Part shown: positions 57,302 to 64,000 of the stretch, one piece after another | Numbering within the stretch: the first letter of the stretch is position 1 | Layout: each line of letters opens with the position of its first letter | Assembly: GCA_958510875.1 (NCBI GenBank) | Contig: OY294067.1 | Coordinates: forward strand, 201,269,982-201,333,981 | Reading direction: 5' to 3' | Length of the DNA stretch: 64,000 bases | From: Endomychus coccineus | Lineage: Eukaryota > Arthropoda > Insecta > Coleoptera > Endomychidae | Program-made: the position numbers and the translations under genes | The notes under the pieces: model-generated | Told to the model about the DNA's origin: nothing | What the model saw: the letters and a program-made list of their open reading frames with translations, nothing else | Databases searched by the model: none

Positions 57302-57604
57302 GTGGATTATGAAGAAATAAATAATATTCTTAAATCGATTCTCCTGTGTGCAGTCGACCATATTTATGTCCGAGGACAGCAAAAAGCCGAATTTTTGAGA
57401 AGGAAGTGTACAGAATTGGATATCCACCCACACATCGTTCAGGTTCATAGTTTCGATGGTACTCAATGTGAAACGGGGAAATTCGAGCAAACGAACAATT
57501 TGACCTGTCTGAATCATCGTAATGATGGTGGAAAATACATGTGTGCAGTTCACCATGTGGATAAATTACAGCAGTGGTTTCTGAATGTAATACTACCTAA
57601 ATAA
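57302..57604 (+). CDS. YVRG-QKAEFL family protein, copy 1
   Basis: 100 codons from MDYEEINNILKSILLCAVDH. The core HIYVRGQQKAEFLRRKCTEL, then CLNHRNDGGKYMCAVHHVDK and QQWFLNVILPK, is shared with the inverted copy at 61,833-62,102. The C/H arrangement (C-x2-H then C) may bind zinc. Small arthropod proteins with this C.NH...CA..NV..L..W pattern occur near virus- or Maverick-like genes in my recollection, but I cannot name the family. TGTGTGCAG before the shared core could be a 3' splice site, so the N-terminus is uncertain. Confidence 0.55.
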   Translation: MDYEEINNILKSILLCAVDHIYVRGQQKAEFLRRKCTELDIHPHIVQVHSFDGTQCETGKFEQTNNLTCLNHRNDGGKYMCAVHHVDKLQQWFLNVILPK

Positions 57605-57682
57605 TATGTATTTTATTCTGAAATATCATTAATATCAATCTTTTGTTTGTTTCTATAAAACACCTCCTTTATATAATAATTA

Positions 57683-57907
57683 TTATTTATTCAAATGGTA
57701 AATAGCTTTCTTCACATTTTTAACAAATATTTTCAATAATAACACTGATAAAGAAGATGAAATAACATACAAAATTGAGGAAATTTTGGGTATTTCTCCT
57801 TCTATTGCAGATGATGTGAGTGTAGTTGTCTTTTGTACGAGATGTGGTAAACATGATGATTGTCGGATCATTTGCCAGATGTAGGTGATGGTGTGAATGT
57901 TTGCCAC
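57683..57907 (-). CDS. Membrane-anchor ORF
   Basis: 74 codons. A Ser/Thr-rich stretch (QKTTTLTSSAIEGE) leads to a hydrophobic segment (ISSILYVISSSLSVLLLKIF) and a short basic tail (VKNVKKAIYHLNK), the layout of a type I stalk, transmembrane helix and cytoplasmic tail. It overlaps the end of the glycoprotein-like ORF at 57,868-58,215 by ~40 bases in another frame. It is plausibly the anchor of that protein after a frameshift or unseen splice. Confidence 0.4.
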   Translation of the reverse strand: MANIHTITYIWQMIRQSSCLPHLVQKTTTLTSSAIEGEIPKISSILYVISSSLSVLLLKIFVKNVKKAIYHLNK

Positions 57908-58215
57908 TTCATAATATCACCCTCTGTACCATTTGGAAATAATAGCTTGAGCTTATAATTGAATGTGTTATTGGTGGTGGTGGTGGTCTGCATCGTTTCG
58001 AGAACTATGTATGTGATTACCTCTAGTTGATTTTCGTTAATCATTTGATAATTCATTGGTTGCCATTCTGTTCGATTACATTCATTTCTCAGGTCTTTCC
58101 TGGGACATATATAAATACGTTCCACTCGATTCGGAACGTTTGTATACAGGATTCCATTCAAAATTGAGGTTAGGATTATAAAATTGGGTTCTAACATAAC
58201 CATCCTCTCCACCAA
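57868..58215 (-). CDS. Secreted or membrane glycoprotein-like ORF, 115 aa
   Basis: Starts MVERMVMLEPNFIILTSILN, a signal-peptide-like hydrophobic segment, followed by an ectodomain with two Cys (YICPRKD, RNECNRT) and N-glycosylation sequons (NRT, NNT, NGT). It ends in a Thr/Pro/Ser-rich stretch before its stop. It overlaps the GYV/NP/VYK ORF (58,082-58,339) by ~130 bases in a different frame. The left arm keeps only the first ~50 codons. No family is recognised. It could equally be a chance frame. Confidence 0.4.
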   Translation of the reverse strand: MVERMVMLEPNFIILTSILNGILYTNVPNRVERIYICPRKDLRNECNRTEWQPMNYQMINENQLEVITYIVLETMQTTTTTNNTFNYKLKLLFPNGTEGDIMKWQTFTPSPTSGK

Positions 58216-58339
58216 TACTTAAACTATTCAATTGTCTTATAGCGATATTTTTATCTTCGTAAAATTTTAAATCTTTACTCAAAGCTTTTACTTTCGCACC
58301 GAATTCATTCAATTTACGTGTGTATTCTTCAAGAGACAT
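58082..58339 (-). CDS. GYV/NP/VYK family protein, right-arm copy
   Basis: 85 residues (MSLEEYTRKLNEFGAKVKAL, then GGEDGYVRTQFYNPNLNFEW). It differs from the left-arm copy at five sites (E/N, R/K, E/K, S/L and one more), with no stops. The same 41-base tandem duplication of the start region is present (58,299-58,380). The 3' half overlaps the glycoprotein-like frame. The ungapped relative at 46.0 kb supports this frame as the ancestral coding one. Confidence 0.5.
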   Translation of the reverse strand: MSLEEYTRKLNEFGAKVKALSKDLKFYEDKNIAIRQLNSLSIGGEDGYVRTQFYNPNLNFEWNPVYKRSESSGTYLYMSQERPEK

Positions 58340-58447
58340 ATTAATTCTTCCAATTTACGTGTGTATTCTTCAAGAGACATATTAATACTGATGATTTCAT
58401 CGACTATATACACACGCTAGTATAAACATCATACCTTAGATTTCTTA

Positions 58448-58759
58448 TTACTTGAGCTCCAAAAATTCAAGTTTAAAAGCCGGGTTGCTTTTATTAACAT
58501 CCTCTTTTCCCCTGTATATCAAAATCAAACAAGGTTTCATGTTGATTTGTTCCAAAATTGGGATAATCTGATTGGTCAGTCGATTGGGTAGGAACATAGA
58601 GAATTCATCGAACTCGAGCAATACGGATTCACCAAATTTGGTTCTTACTACTCTCGCTTGAAGTTTTGTATAATGCTTATTGATTTCGAGTTCTGGAACT
58701 CCCCTCAATGGTTTTCTCTCCAAAAGAGCACAATGATTAAGTTTTGTTAGATCCATCAT
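58448..58759 (-). CDS. OB-fold-like small protein, right-arm copy
   Basis: 103 residues, same as 49,113-49,424 except G for R (PLRGVPE) and K for I (HYTKLQ). The same leader intron signals are present in reverse (3' site TTGTTTCAG, 5' site AAAT|GTAAGT near 58,985). Two almost identical intact copies facing each other imply recent duplication or gene conversion. Confidence 0.6.
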   Translation of the reverse strand: MMDLTKLNHCALLERKPLRGVPELEINKHYTKLQARVVRTKFGESVLLEFDEFSMFLPNRLTNQIIPILEQINMKPCLILIYRGKEDVNKSNPAFKLEFLELK

Positions 58760-59598
58760 AAATCTGAAACAATATGAATAAAATTGAGGATTTTTAAATT
58801 CGTAATACACACACACAATTGGAACAACAGTCATTTTATAAAAGATAATTTTGTACTTGTTATTTTATGAATGTGAATTGAATAATTTTTTAACTGTTTC
58901 AATGCTAATACGAGGTTTATTCTGAATAATAGACAAAACAAGTATGTTTTCATGGCAGTGAATTAAATAATTGAATTAAACTTACATTTTCCGTTCAATA
59001 GAAGACAGCACACACAGGATATGTGAAAACGATCTGTTTCGTTTGAGCTGTAACAGATTACTGAGGAAACGAGAATTGAATTCGTAGTCAACATAACTCT
59101 CAGTTCTAATTCGCTTACTAACAAGTCTAGACTTGTATATCACTTATTGTTATTTGTTGACCTAATGAATGACTCCATTGTATTCACAGCTGCTTACGTA
59201 AGTAATGACTAATGAAACGACAATTAAATTCGGTTACTAGCAAGTCTAGACTATAGTATATCACTTATTGTTATTTGTTTACCTAATGAATGACTCCATT
59301 GTATTCAATTACACGTGCTAGTATAAACTGAATGTGATGACGCAGGTCATAGATGTCATCCTTTGACGTTGACAGGTACGCATGACGGTTGATCGGTTCA
59401 TTCATAGATGTAGTCATTTGAAGTTAACTGTTCTGACATTGATATTGTCACGTTTCCGATTTTACCAAATTCAATTATTACCAATCTTTATTTTTCTTCA
59501 ATATTGTAAATCATTTTTATTCCCATTATAATCTTTCAGATATTTCATTTCAATTTATCTTATTACAAAAGTTACTTCAAACCATTTCCTGTCAGTCG

Positions 59599-60030
59599 GT
59601 GTTAATTTCATTCTCAGATACTTATATATTGCAAATATTAAGTAAAACTATAATGTCAGCATTAGGGTTCATTATTCTGCCGGACAAGTTCATTTACCGT
59701 GCGAATCCTGAATTGCTGAATTTCATCAATAAAGTTTATATAAGTCACCGACATAGGAAAAGGAGCATATTCGAACTTTCTTCTCGCGTGTGTACGCATC
59801 GATGTTTAATAATGTAAGTAATGATTTTTTTTCATTCACATTAAATGGAGAATTAATGATTTAATTAAACTGTTTTCGAAACTATTCATTATCATGTTTC
59901 TTAAATTAACTAAACTAATTTTGGAATTATTTATGATCGTATTTCATTAATCAATTTATTTAACGTACTTATTTTACATAGCGTCGTATTCTATTTTTAT
60001 TTGTTAATTTGTTTTAATAAATTCTATTGA
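59599..60030 (+). CDS. Orphan gene with one intron
   Basis: Exon 1 frame starts at 59,599, or more likely at the ATG at 59,653 (MSALGFIILPDKFIYRANPE), and runs to a strong 5' splice site AAT|GTAAGT at 59,814. The unspliced frame stops immediately at TAA. A matching 3' site (TTTTACATAG, ending 59,980) leads to a short second exon in frame and an AATAAA signal near 60,018. CAGTCGGTG just upstream of 59,599 is initiator-like. The product is ~55-75 residues with a basic HRHRKRS motif. No family recognised. Confidence 0.4.
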
Positions 60031-60826
60031 GTTAGTTTTACCAATGTTGTTTATTTCAAATTACATTTAAAATATCTCAAACAAGAATCCTCAGGGATAC
60101 GCCATGCCTCTCGCCCCCAAACCAATATTCATCTAAAACATTCAGCTCTACCAAAAAACTGGCGCGTGGCATGTGGTGGAGGCGCCGTTCTTTTCTTTTT
60201 GGCATATTTAGATATGTTAAGGAGAAAGTTCCCTGTATGATTTTAATCAAAATTATTAAACTAAACTAAATACACATAGTTCACTAATTGAAAAATGTTT
60301 AATAAATATTTTTATTATTTATTATTTATTCATCCCTGGGATGTGATTCTTGTATAATACCTAATTAAAATTAATTCTCCATTCATTAATTTTTATTTTA
60401 TACATACTTTTTCATTTTCTACGTACATATATACAGTATAATTTACCTTTCTACCATCATCATTGTTTCACATAATTGAAACATTATTGTTCAGTTAATA
60501 TTATCCACGTTTTCGAATAATATGTTGGGATATCTGACAGAACATTACTTTAAGTTTTTGTTTTTTGTATATATTTTCAACAAGCCAATGACTACTGACT
60601 GTTTGACAGTAGATGTACTGGACTAGTTCGGGCTCAGGATATCCGGTCTCCACTTCCGGTCTAGCTGTCGATGTGCATCCGGTGCATGAGCTCGTCCTTA
60701 TCAGTTTTGAAAGGATGTAGGTGATAAGGATTTTATTTTATTTGTAAAGAGTATACAGGGTGTGTTCAAAAAGTGTGTCACATGTACAGAGTCATGTGAC
60801 TAACACATGACAGCATTGCGGCCCTA
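60031..60826. other. Non-coding spacer
   Basis: 60,095-60,230 is unusually GC-rich for the region (GGCGCGTGGCATGTGGTGGA) and may be part of an unrecognised element. 60,640-60,720 has ACTTCCGGTCTAGC, related to 47,573-47,630. Confidence 0.5.
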
Positions 60827-61292
60827 AGGTCCAACTGTCATGGCGGCCATAAGGACCAGCTGTCATGGCGACCATAAGGACCAGCTGTCATGGCGTCCAT
60901 AAGGACCAGCTGTCATGGCGACCATAAGGACCAGCTGTCATGGCGACCATAAGGACCAGCTGTCATGGCGACCATAAGGACCAGCTGTCATGGCGACCAT
61001 AAGGACCAGCTGTCATGGCGACCATAAGGACCAGCTGTCATGGCGACCATAAGGACCAGCTGTCATGGCGACCATAAGGACCAGCTGTCATGGCGACCAT
61101 AAGAACCAGCTGTCATGGCGACCATAAGGACCAGCTGTCATGGCGACCATAAGGACCAGCTGTCATGGCGACCATAAGAACCAGCTGTCATGGCGACCAT
61201 AAGGACCAGCTGTCATGGCGACCATAAGGACCAGCTGTCATGGCGACCATAAGGACCAGCTGTCATGACGACCATTAGAACCAGCTGTCATG
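60827..61292. repeat. 25-base minisatellite, about 18 units
   Basis: Unit TGTCATGGCGACCATAAGGA plus CCAGC, repeated with very few changes (GAACC for GGACC in three units). The flanks carry decayed units (TGACAGCATTGCGGCCCTAA on the left, CATGGTAGACCTAAGG on the right). Confidence 0.95.
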
Positions 61293-61636
61293 GTAGACCT
61301 AAGGTACAGATTGCTTCGTAGAGATGTCACCACCAAGTGACAGCTGTCATGACAGACCTTCGGTCCAAAAAGTACAGACTGCTTCATGAAGATGTCATCA
61401 CCACTGTCAAACATCATCATCATCAGGGTTAAACCGGAAGTGGGTTATATATTCGACACATTGTTACACCGGAAGTGAAACCGGAAGTGATCATTTTATT
61501 GCATATTCAGAATCTACGTGATGTGCTGAATAAGAATATACTATTTATATGTCAATCAGTTTGACCGATCTCTCGCGATAAGGATTTGAACTTTTTTCCG
61601 AAAAACTCTTTCGGGGTACATGTAAATGAGGAAAAA
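61293..61636. other. Non-coding; cluster of GGAAGT motifs
   Basis: ACCGGAAGTG occurs at about 61,431, 61,472 and 61,482, with GTTATATATTCGACAC between them. The arrangement parallels 44,812-44,840. No ORF. Confidence 0.45.
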
Positions 61637-61743
61637 CCCGCAAGCGACTCGGAAGCGACTCGGAAGCGACTCGCAAGCGACTCGCAAGCGACTCGCAAGC
61701 GACTCGCAAGCGACTCGCAAGCGACTCGCAAGCGACTCGAAGT
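61637..61743. repeat. 10-base minisatellite AAGCGACTCG
   Basis: About ten units of AAGCGACTCG(C/G). Frames reading RKRLASDSQAT across it are artefacts. The unit is the complement of the CGAGTCG core in the 51 kb array. Confidence 0.92.
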
Positions 61744-61832
61744 CGTTCATGATGTGTGGGTGGGAGGTGTATGAGAAATGAAATATCGAATATTAATAAT
61801 ATTTTTTATTTATTTTTTACGAAAAGTACATT

Positions 61833-62102
61833 TCATTTAGGAAGTATGATCGTGAGGAACCAATGTTGTAGGTTATCGACATGGTTGACTGCACACATAT
61901 ATTTTCCACCATCATTGCGATGATTTAGGCAGCTCAGTCTGTTTGTAGGCTCGAATTTCCCCGTTTGGCATAGGGTGTTGTCGAAACTGCATACATCTAC
62001 GATTCTCGGAAAGATATCTAGCTCCTTGCACTTATTCGCGAGAAATTCTGCTTTTTGATGACCTCGAACATATATAATGTCTGCTGCACACAGTAGAGTC
62101 AA
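61833..62102 (-). CDS. YVRG-QKAEFL family protein, copy 2
   Basis: 89 codons, about 70 percent identical by eye to 57,302-57,604. Shared blocks are IIYVRGHQKAEFLANKCKEL, CLNHRNDGGKYMCAVNHVDN and QHWFLTIILPK. The N-terminal MTLLCA may be intronic, because CTGTGTGCAG precedes the shared core as in copy 1. Differences concentrate in the centre while the C/H and W positions are kept, which is what selection on a folded domain would give. Confidence 0.55.
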   Translation of the reverse strand: MTLLCAADIIYVRGHQKAEFLANKCKELDIFPRIVDVCSFDNTLCQTGKFEPTNRLSCLNHRNDGGKYMCAVNHVDNLQHWFLTIILPK

Positions 62103-62179
62103 TCTTAGGATAGTATCAGTAGTATATCAAGCGGGATACTGTGACACTTCGATGGCATGTCCATCCGCCTGTGTCCACC

Positions 62180-62600
62180 AACCCCAACTTCTTGTGTTTT
62201 GTCGTCAATGACCAGAGGCTCCTTTGCTGAAGAAGTTGTCGTCAATGACCAGAGGCTTTTTCTCGAAGAAGAAGTGGTCGTCAATGACCAGAGGGTGTGC
62301 CCGCCTCACGTGGGTCTAATTAATGTCACCTTGATAGTAGGTAAAGGTGAGCCTAGCCTCGCCCATAATAATTTCAAGGTGATTTTTTTATTTCTACTTA
62401 CTATTTTCAGAGTAATCTGCATTCTAAAATTAGTTCTACTTGTTGATTCATAGATGTACGTACATGTTTCAAATATCTTTGTTGTCTTCATTTTATTTTT
62501 TTTATAAATTGTTCTAAAATTAGTTCTACTTGTCGATTCATAGATGTACGTACATGTTTCAAATATCTTTGTTGTCTCCATTTTATTTTTCATAAATTGT
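62180..62600. repeat. Short direct repeats
   Basis: GTCGTCAATGACCAGAGG occurs three times (about 62,200, 62,239 and 62,278). A ~78 bp unit (AAAATTAGTTCTACTTG...TTGTCT) occurs twice at 62,425-62,590. No gene. Confidence 0.7.
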
Positions 62601-62681
62601 TGAATAATTGGAAAGGAAATTCATTCTGCTTAAGTCAGAAGGTTTGAATTTAAACTAGTATAAACAGTCTAATTTGAAATA

Positions 62682-62840
62682 ATGCCAATCCCGGTAGAAT
62701 ATAAGTGTAAAAAATGTGGCGGTGAAACAGACCATCCTAATCTGGAATGTTTTCCTTGTGCACATGAAAATTATGTAAAGAGAATCTATGGTGAGAAACA
62801 CCCGAAAAGATCGAATATAACTACCCAAAAGACTGAATAA
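62682..62840 (+). CDS. Zinc-ribbon-like mini-protein, 52 aa
   Basis: MPIPVEYKCKKCGGETDHPN, then LECFPCAHENYVKRIYGEKH and a basic tail. Two CxxC pairs (KCKKC, ECFPC) make a small zinc-binding module likely. CTAGTATAAAC lies 28-18 bases upstream of the ATG. A shorter relative lies inverted at 63,742-63,852. Role unknown. The paired, conserved Cys pattern is the main argument that it is a real gene. Confidence 0.5.
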   Translation: MPIPVEYKCKKCGGETDHPNLECFPCAHENYVKRIYGEKHPKRSNITTQKTE

Positions 62841-62959
62841 TGTACTTTAGTGATAATTTGGATGAGATACATTGATAACTTTTTGTTATGTAATTAACTT
62901 AAAGATGTTTTAAAATACTGTATTGTTAGGTTTTTAAATAATAAAGAAATGTAAACATT

Positions 62960-63166
62960 CTATTGTATTTTTATTTCAGAGAAACTTTTAGTTACAGACT
63001 CGAATATAATATGTTTTTTAAGTTTTTCATATTTGAGAGTCCATTGGTCAAGTCGTTCTTTAACATGATGATTCTTGATACGTTCCCTCATAATTTCCAT
63101 TTCTTTGTTAAGTTGATTCAATCGTTGAAGTTGCTTTCCATAACTGAGGTTGCTGCCTCTACTCAT
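62960..63166 (-). CDS. Coiled-coil mini-protein, 68 aa
   Basis: Starts MSRGSNLSYGKQLQRLNQLN and is almost wholly charged coiled coil (KEMEIMRERIKNHHVKERLD). A 64 bp leader intron lies just upstream (5' site AACAG|GTAAGT at 63,234, 3' site TTTTACAG ending 63,171), so the longer unspliced start is unlikely. The upstream exon contains the MEQF ORF, which suggests either a two-ORF transcript or a promoter between them. Confidence 0.5.
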   Translation of the reverse strand: MSRGSNLSYGKQLQRLNQLNKEMEIMRERIKNHHVKERLDQWTLKYEKLKKHIIFESVTKSFSEIKIQ

Positions 63167-63269
63167 ATTACTGTAAAAGAAGAAAAAAACAATTTTTTTA
63201 TTATATATTAATAAATAATTCGTGTGAAACTTACTGTTTAACGTTGTGAGTAGGTTTTGATTATGATGT

Positions 63270-63491
63270 TTAGATTTTAGTTTTCCAATCTTTAATACAA
63301 AGTGGACATCTAATTTTAGGAGGTACAGGTCCATCAATTTCATCATTTCCACTGGAAAATTTATAATGTTCCGTACATGGTACCATAAATTCATATAATT
63401 CAGATTGAATGTGTTTTGGTATTTGATTCCATAAACTTCTTAATTTGTACGTCTCAAGGTTTTTGAGATATTCCAATACAAATTGTTCCAT
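63270..63491 (-). CDS. Orphan Cys/His protein, 73 aa
   Basis: MEQFVLEYLKNLETYKLRSL is a helical start. The C-terminal half has C-x3-H (VPCTEHY) and CPLC (KIRCPLCIKDWKTK), a plausible zinc site. It ends 35 bases before the 5' splice site of the downstream gene's leader intron. No family recognised. Confidence 0.5.
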   Translation of the reverse strand: MEQFVLEYLKNLETYKLRSLWNQIPKHIQSELYEFMVPCTEHYKFSSGNDEIDGPVPPKIRCPLCIKDWKTKI

Positions 63492-63522
63492 TTTGTTTTC
63501 TGTGTGATTGATTGAGAACGTA

Positions 63523-63557
<35 letters not shown>
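63523..63557. repeat. (ACT)n microsatellite
   Basis: About eleven ACT units in the leader region of the MEQF ORF. Confidence 0.9.
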
Positions 63558-63741
63558 AACTACAGTATCTTTAAAGTTAACTAAAACTTGAGAAGATTTA
63601 TATTTTCAGTGATAAGTAATAATAATAATGATAATTGTTTGATTTTACACTTACACACTAATATTATATCTATGTTTATGTTAATAGGGTTTACAAACTT
63701 TAAATTAATGTCATAACACTAAAGCGTACACACACGCACTA

Positions 63742-63852
63742 TCATAATACACAGTTTTTTTTATTCTTTATAGTCAAAGTATGAAGACAATACATGGAAA
63801 TGTCTGATTCACCTTTGCATGTGAGACACTTTAGTTTTATTGTTACTGGCAT
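63742..63852 (-). CDS. Short relative of the zinc-ribbon mini-protein
   Basis: 36 codons, MPVTIKLKCLTCKGESDISM, then YCLHTL. It aligns with MPIPVEYKCKKCGGETD at 62,682 but lacks the second full CxxC pair and most of the tail. An overlapping 61-codon frame (63,809-63,994) in another register has no such similarity. It may be a first exon or a decayed copy. Confidence 0.35.
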   Translation of the reverse strand: MPVTIKLKCLTCKGESDISMYCLHTLTIKNKKNCVL

Positions 63853-64000
63853 ATTTCTTTGATATAATCGAAATTTTGAAAGAGAACGTTGAAACACAAA
63901 ATTTGTAATGTTGGTGGTGGTGGATGTGTTGAACTTTTTTTGTAGTTGTCTTCACCCTTTCTCCCACAAAGCATTTGAAGCACCTTAACGTCAAAGGAAT

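Larger units (their letters stand above)
58061..59449 (-). repeat. Right arm of 1.39 kb inverted repeat
   Basis: Reverse of 48,427-49,817 with only scattered substitutions. On its inner side the glycoprotein-like ORF continues past the homology limit, and on its outer side the match ends at TTGATATTGTCACG. This arm appears to be the more complete donor copy. Confidence 0.88.

Noticed and set aside
61586..61774. Frame reading EATRKRLASDSQ repeats and its reverse
   Set aside because: Product of the 10-base minisatellite.

Overview
This is eukaryotic nuclear DNA, most likely from an arthropod and probably an insect. It is AT-rich and dominated by Penelope-like elements (PLEs), with Ty3/Gypsy, BEL/Pao, R2-type non-LTR and hAT elements, long (TA)n tracts, and a set of very small genes with introns of about 60 bp. 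Nothing looks bacterial: there are no operons, CRISPR arrays or rRNA genes. I cannot name the species.

Layout. 1-1440 is a decayed Ty3/Gypsy integrase. 1.5-17.1 kb is a PLE complex: a head-to-tail minus-strand array of one family (called PLE1 here) with a 3,052 bp period, then an inverted plus-strand full copy. The complex is interrupted at 9.45-12.73 kb by a BEL/Pao 3' remnant that carries a nested hAT. 17.1-20.9 kb is an almost intact R2-superfamily non-LTR element sitting inside (TA)n. 21.0-30.5 kb holds PLE2, PLE3 and PLE4 fragments, several arranged as inverted pairs, plus a ~167 bp satellite. 31.95-39.84 kb is a young Ty3/Gypsy element with ~1.57 kb LTRs. 39.8-44.3 kb is PLE terminal repeats, (TA)n and a satellite whose monomer contains a hairpin.

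44.3-64 kb is different. It has few retroelements but many short ORFs, duplicated in direct and inverted orientation: an OB-fold-like protein, a gene family carrying a GYV..F.NP.LN.E.N.VYK signature, a truncated ORF resembling the N-terminal part of a protein-primed family B DNA polymerase (Maverick/adintovirus type), a C2H2 zinc-finger protein, a signal-peptide/glycosylated ectodomain ORF next to a membrane-anchor ORF, a five-exon 124-residue gene, and paired Cys-rich mini-proteins. A 1.39 kb inverted repeat (48,427-49,817 and 58,061-59,449) bounds 8.2 kb of it. I read this as a rearranged island of DNA-virus- or Maverick-derived and orphan genes. That reading is inference.

The main cross-cutting signal is RNA-level. 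At least nine complete hammerhead-ribozyme cores lie in PLE terminal repeats of three families plus one orphan locus. All share an extra unpaired nucleotide between the conserved CUGANGA box and stem II. The dominant PLE1 family carries a variant in which the normal C3-G8 pair is replaced by U-A. Nearly every PLE end, and both ends of the R2-type element, abut (TA)n.
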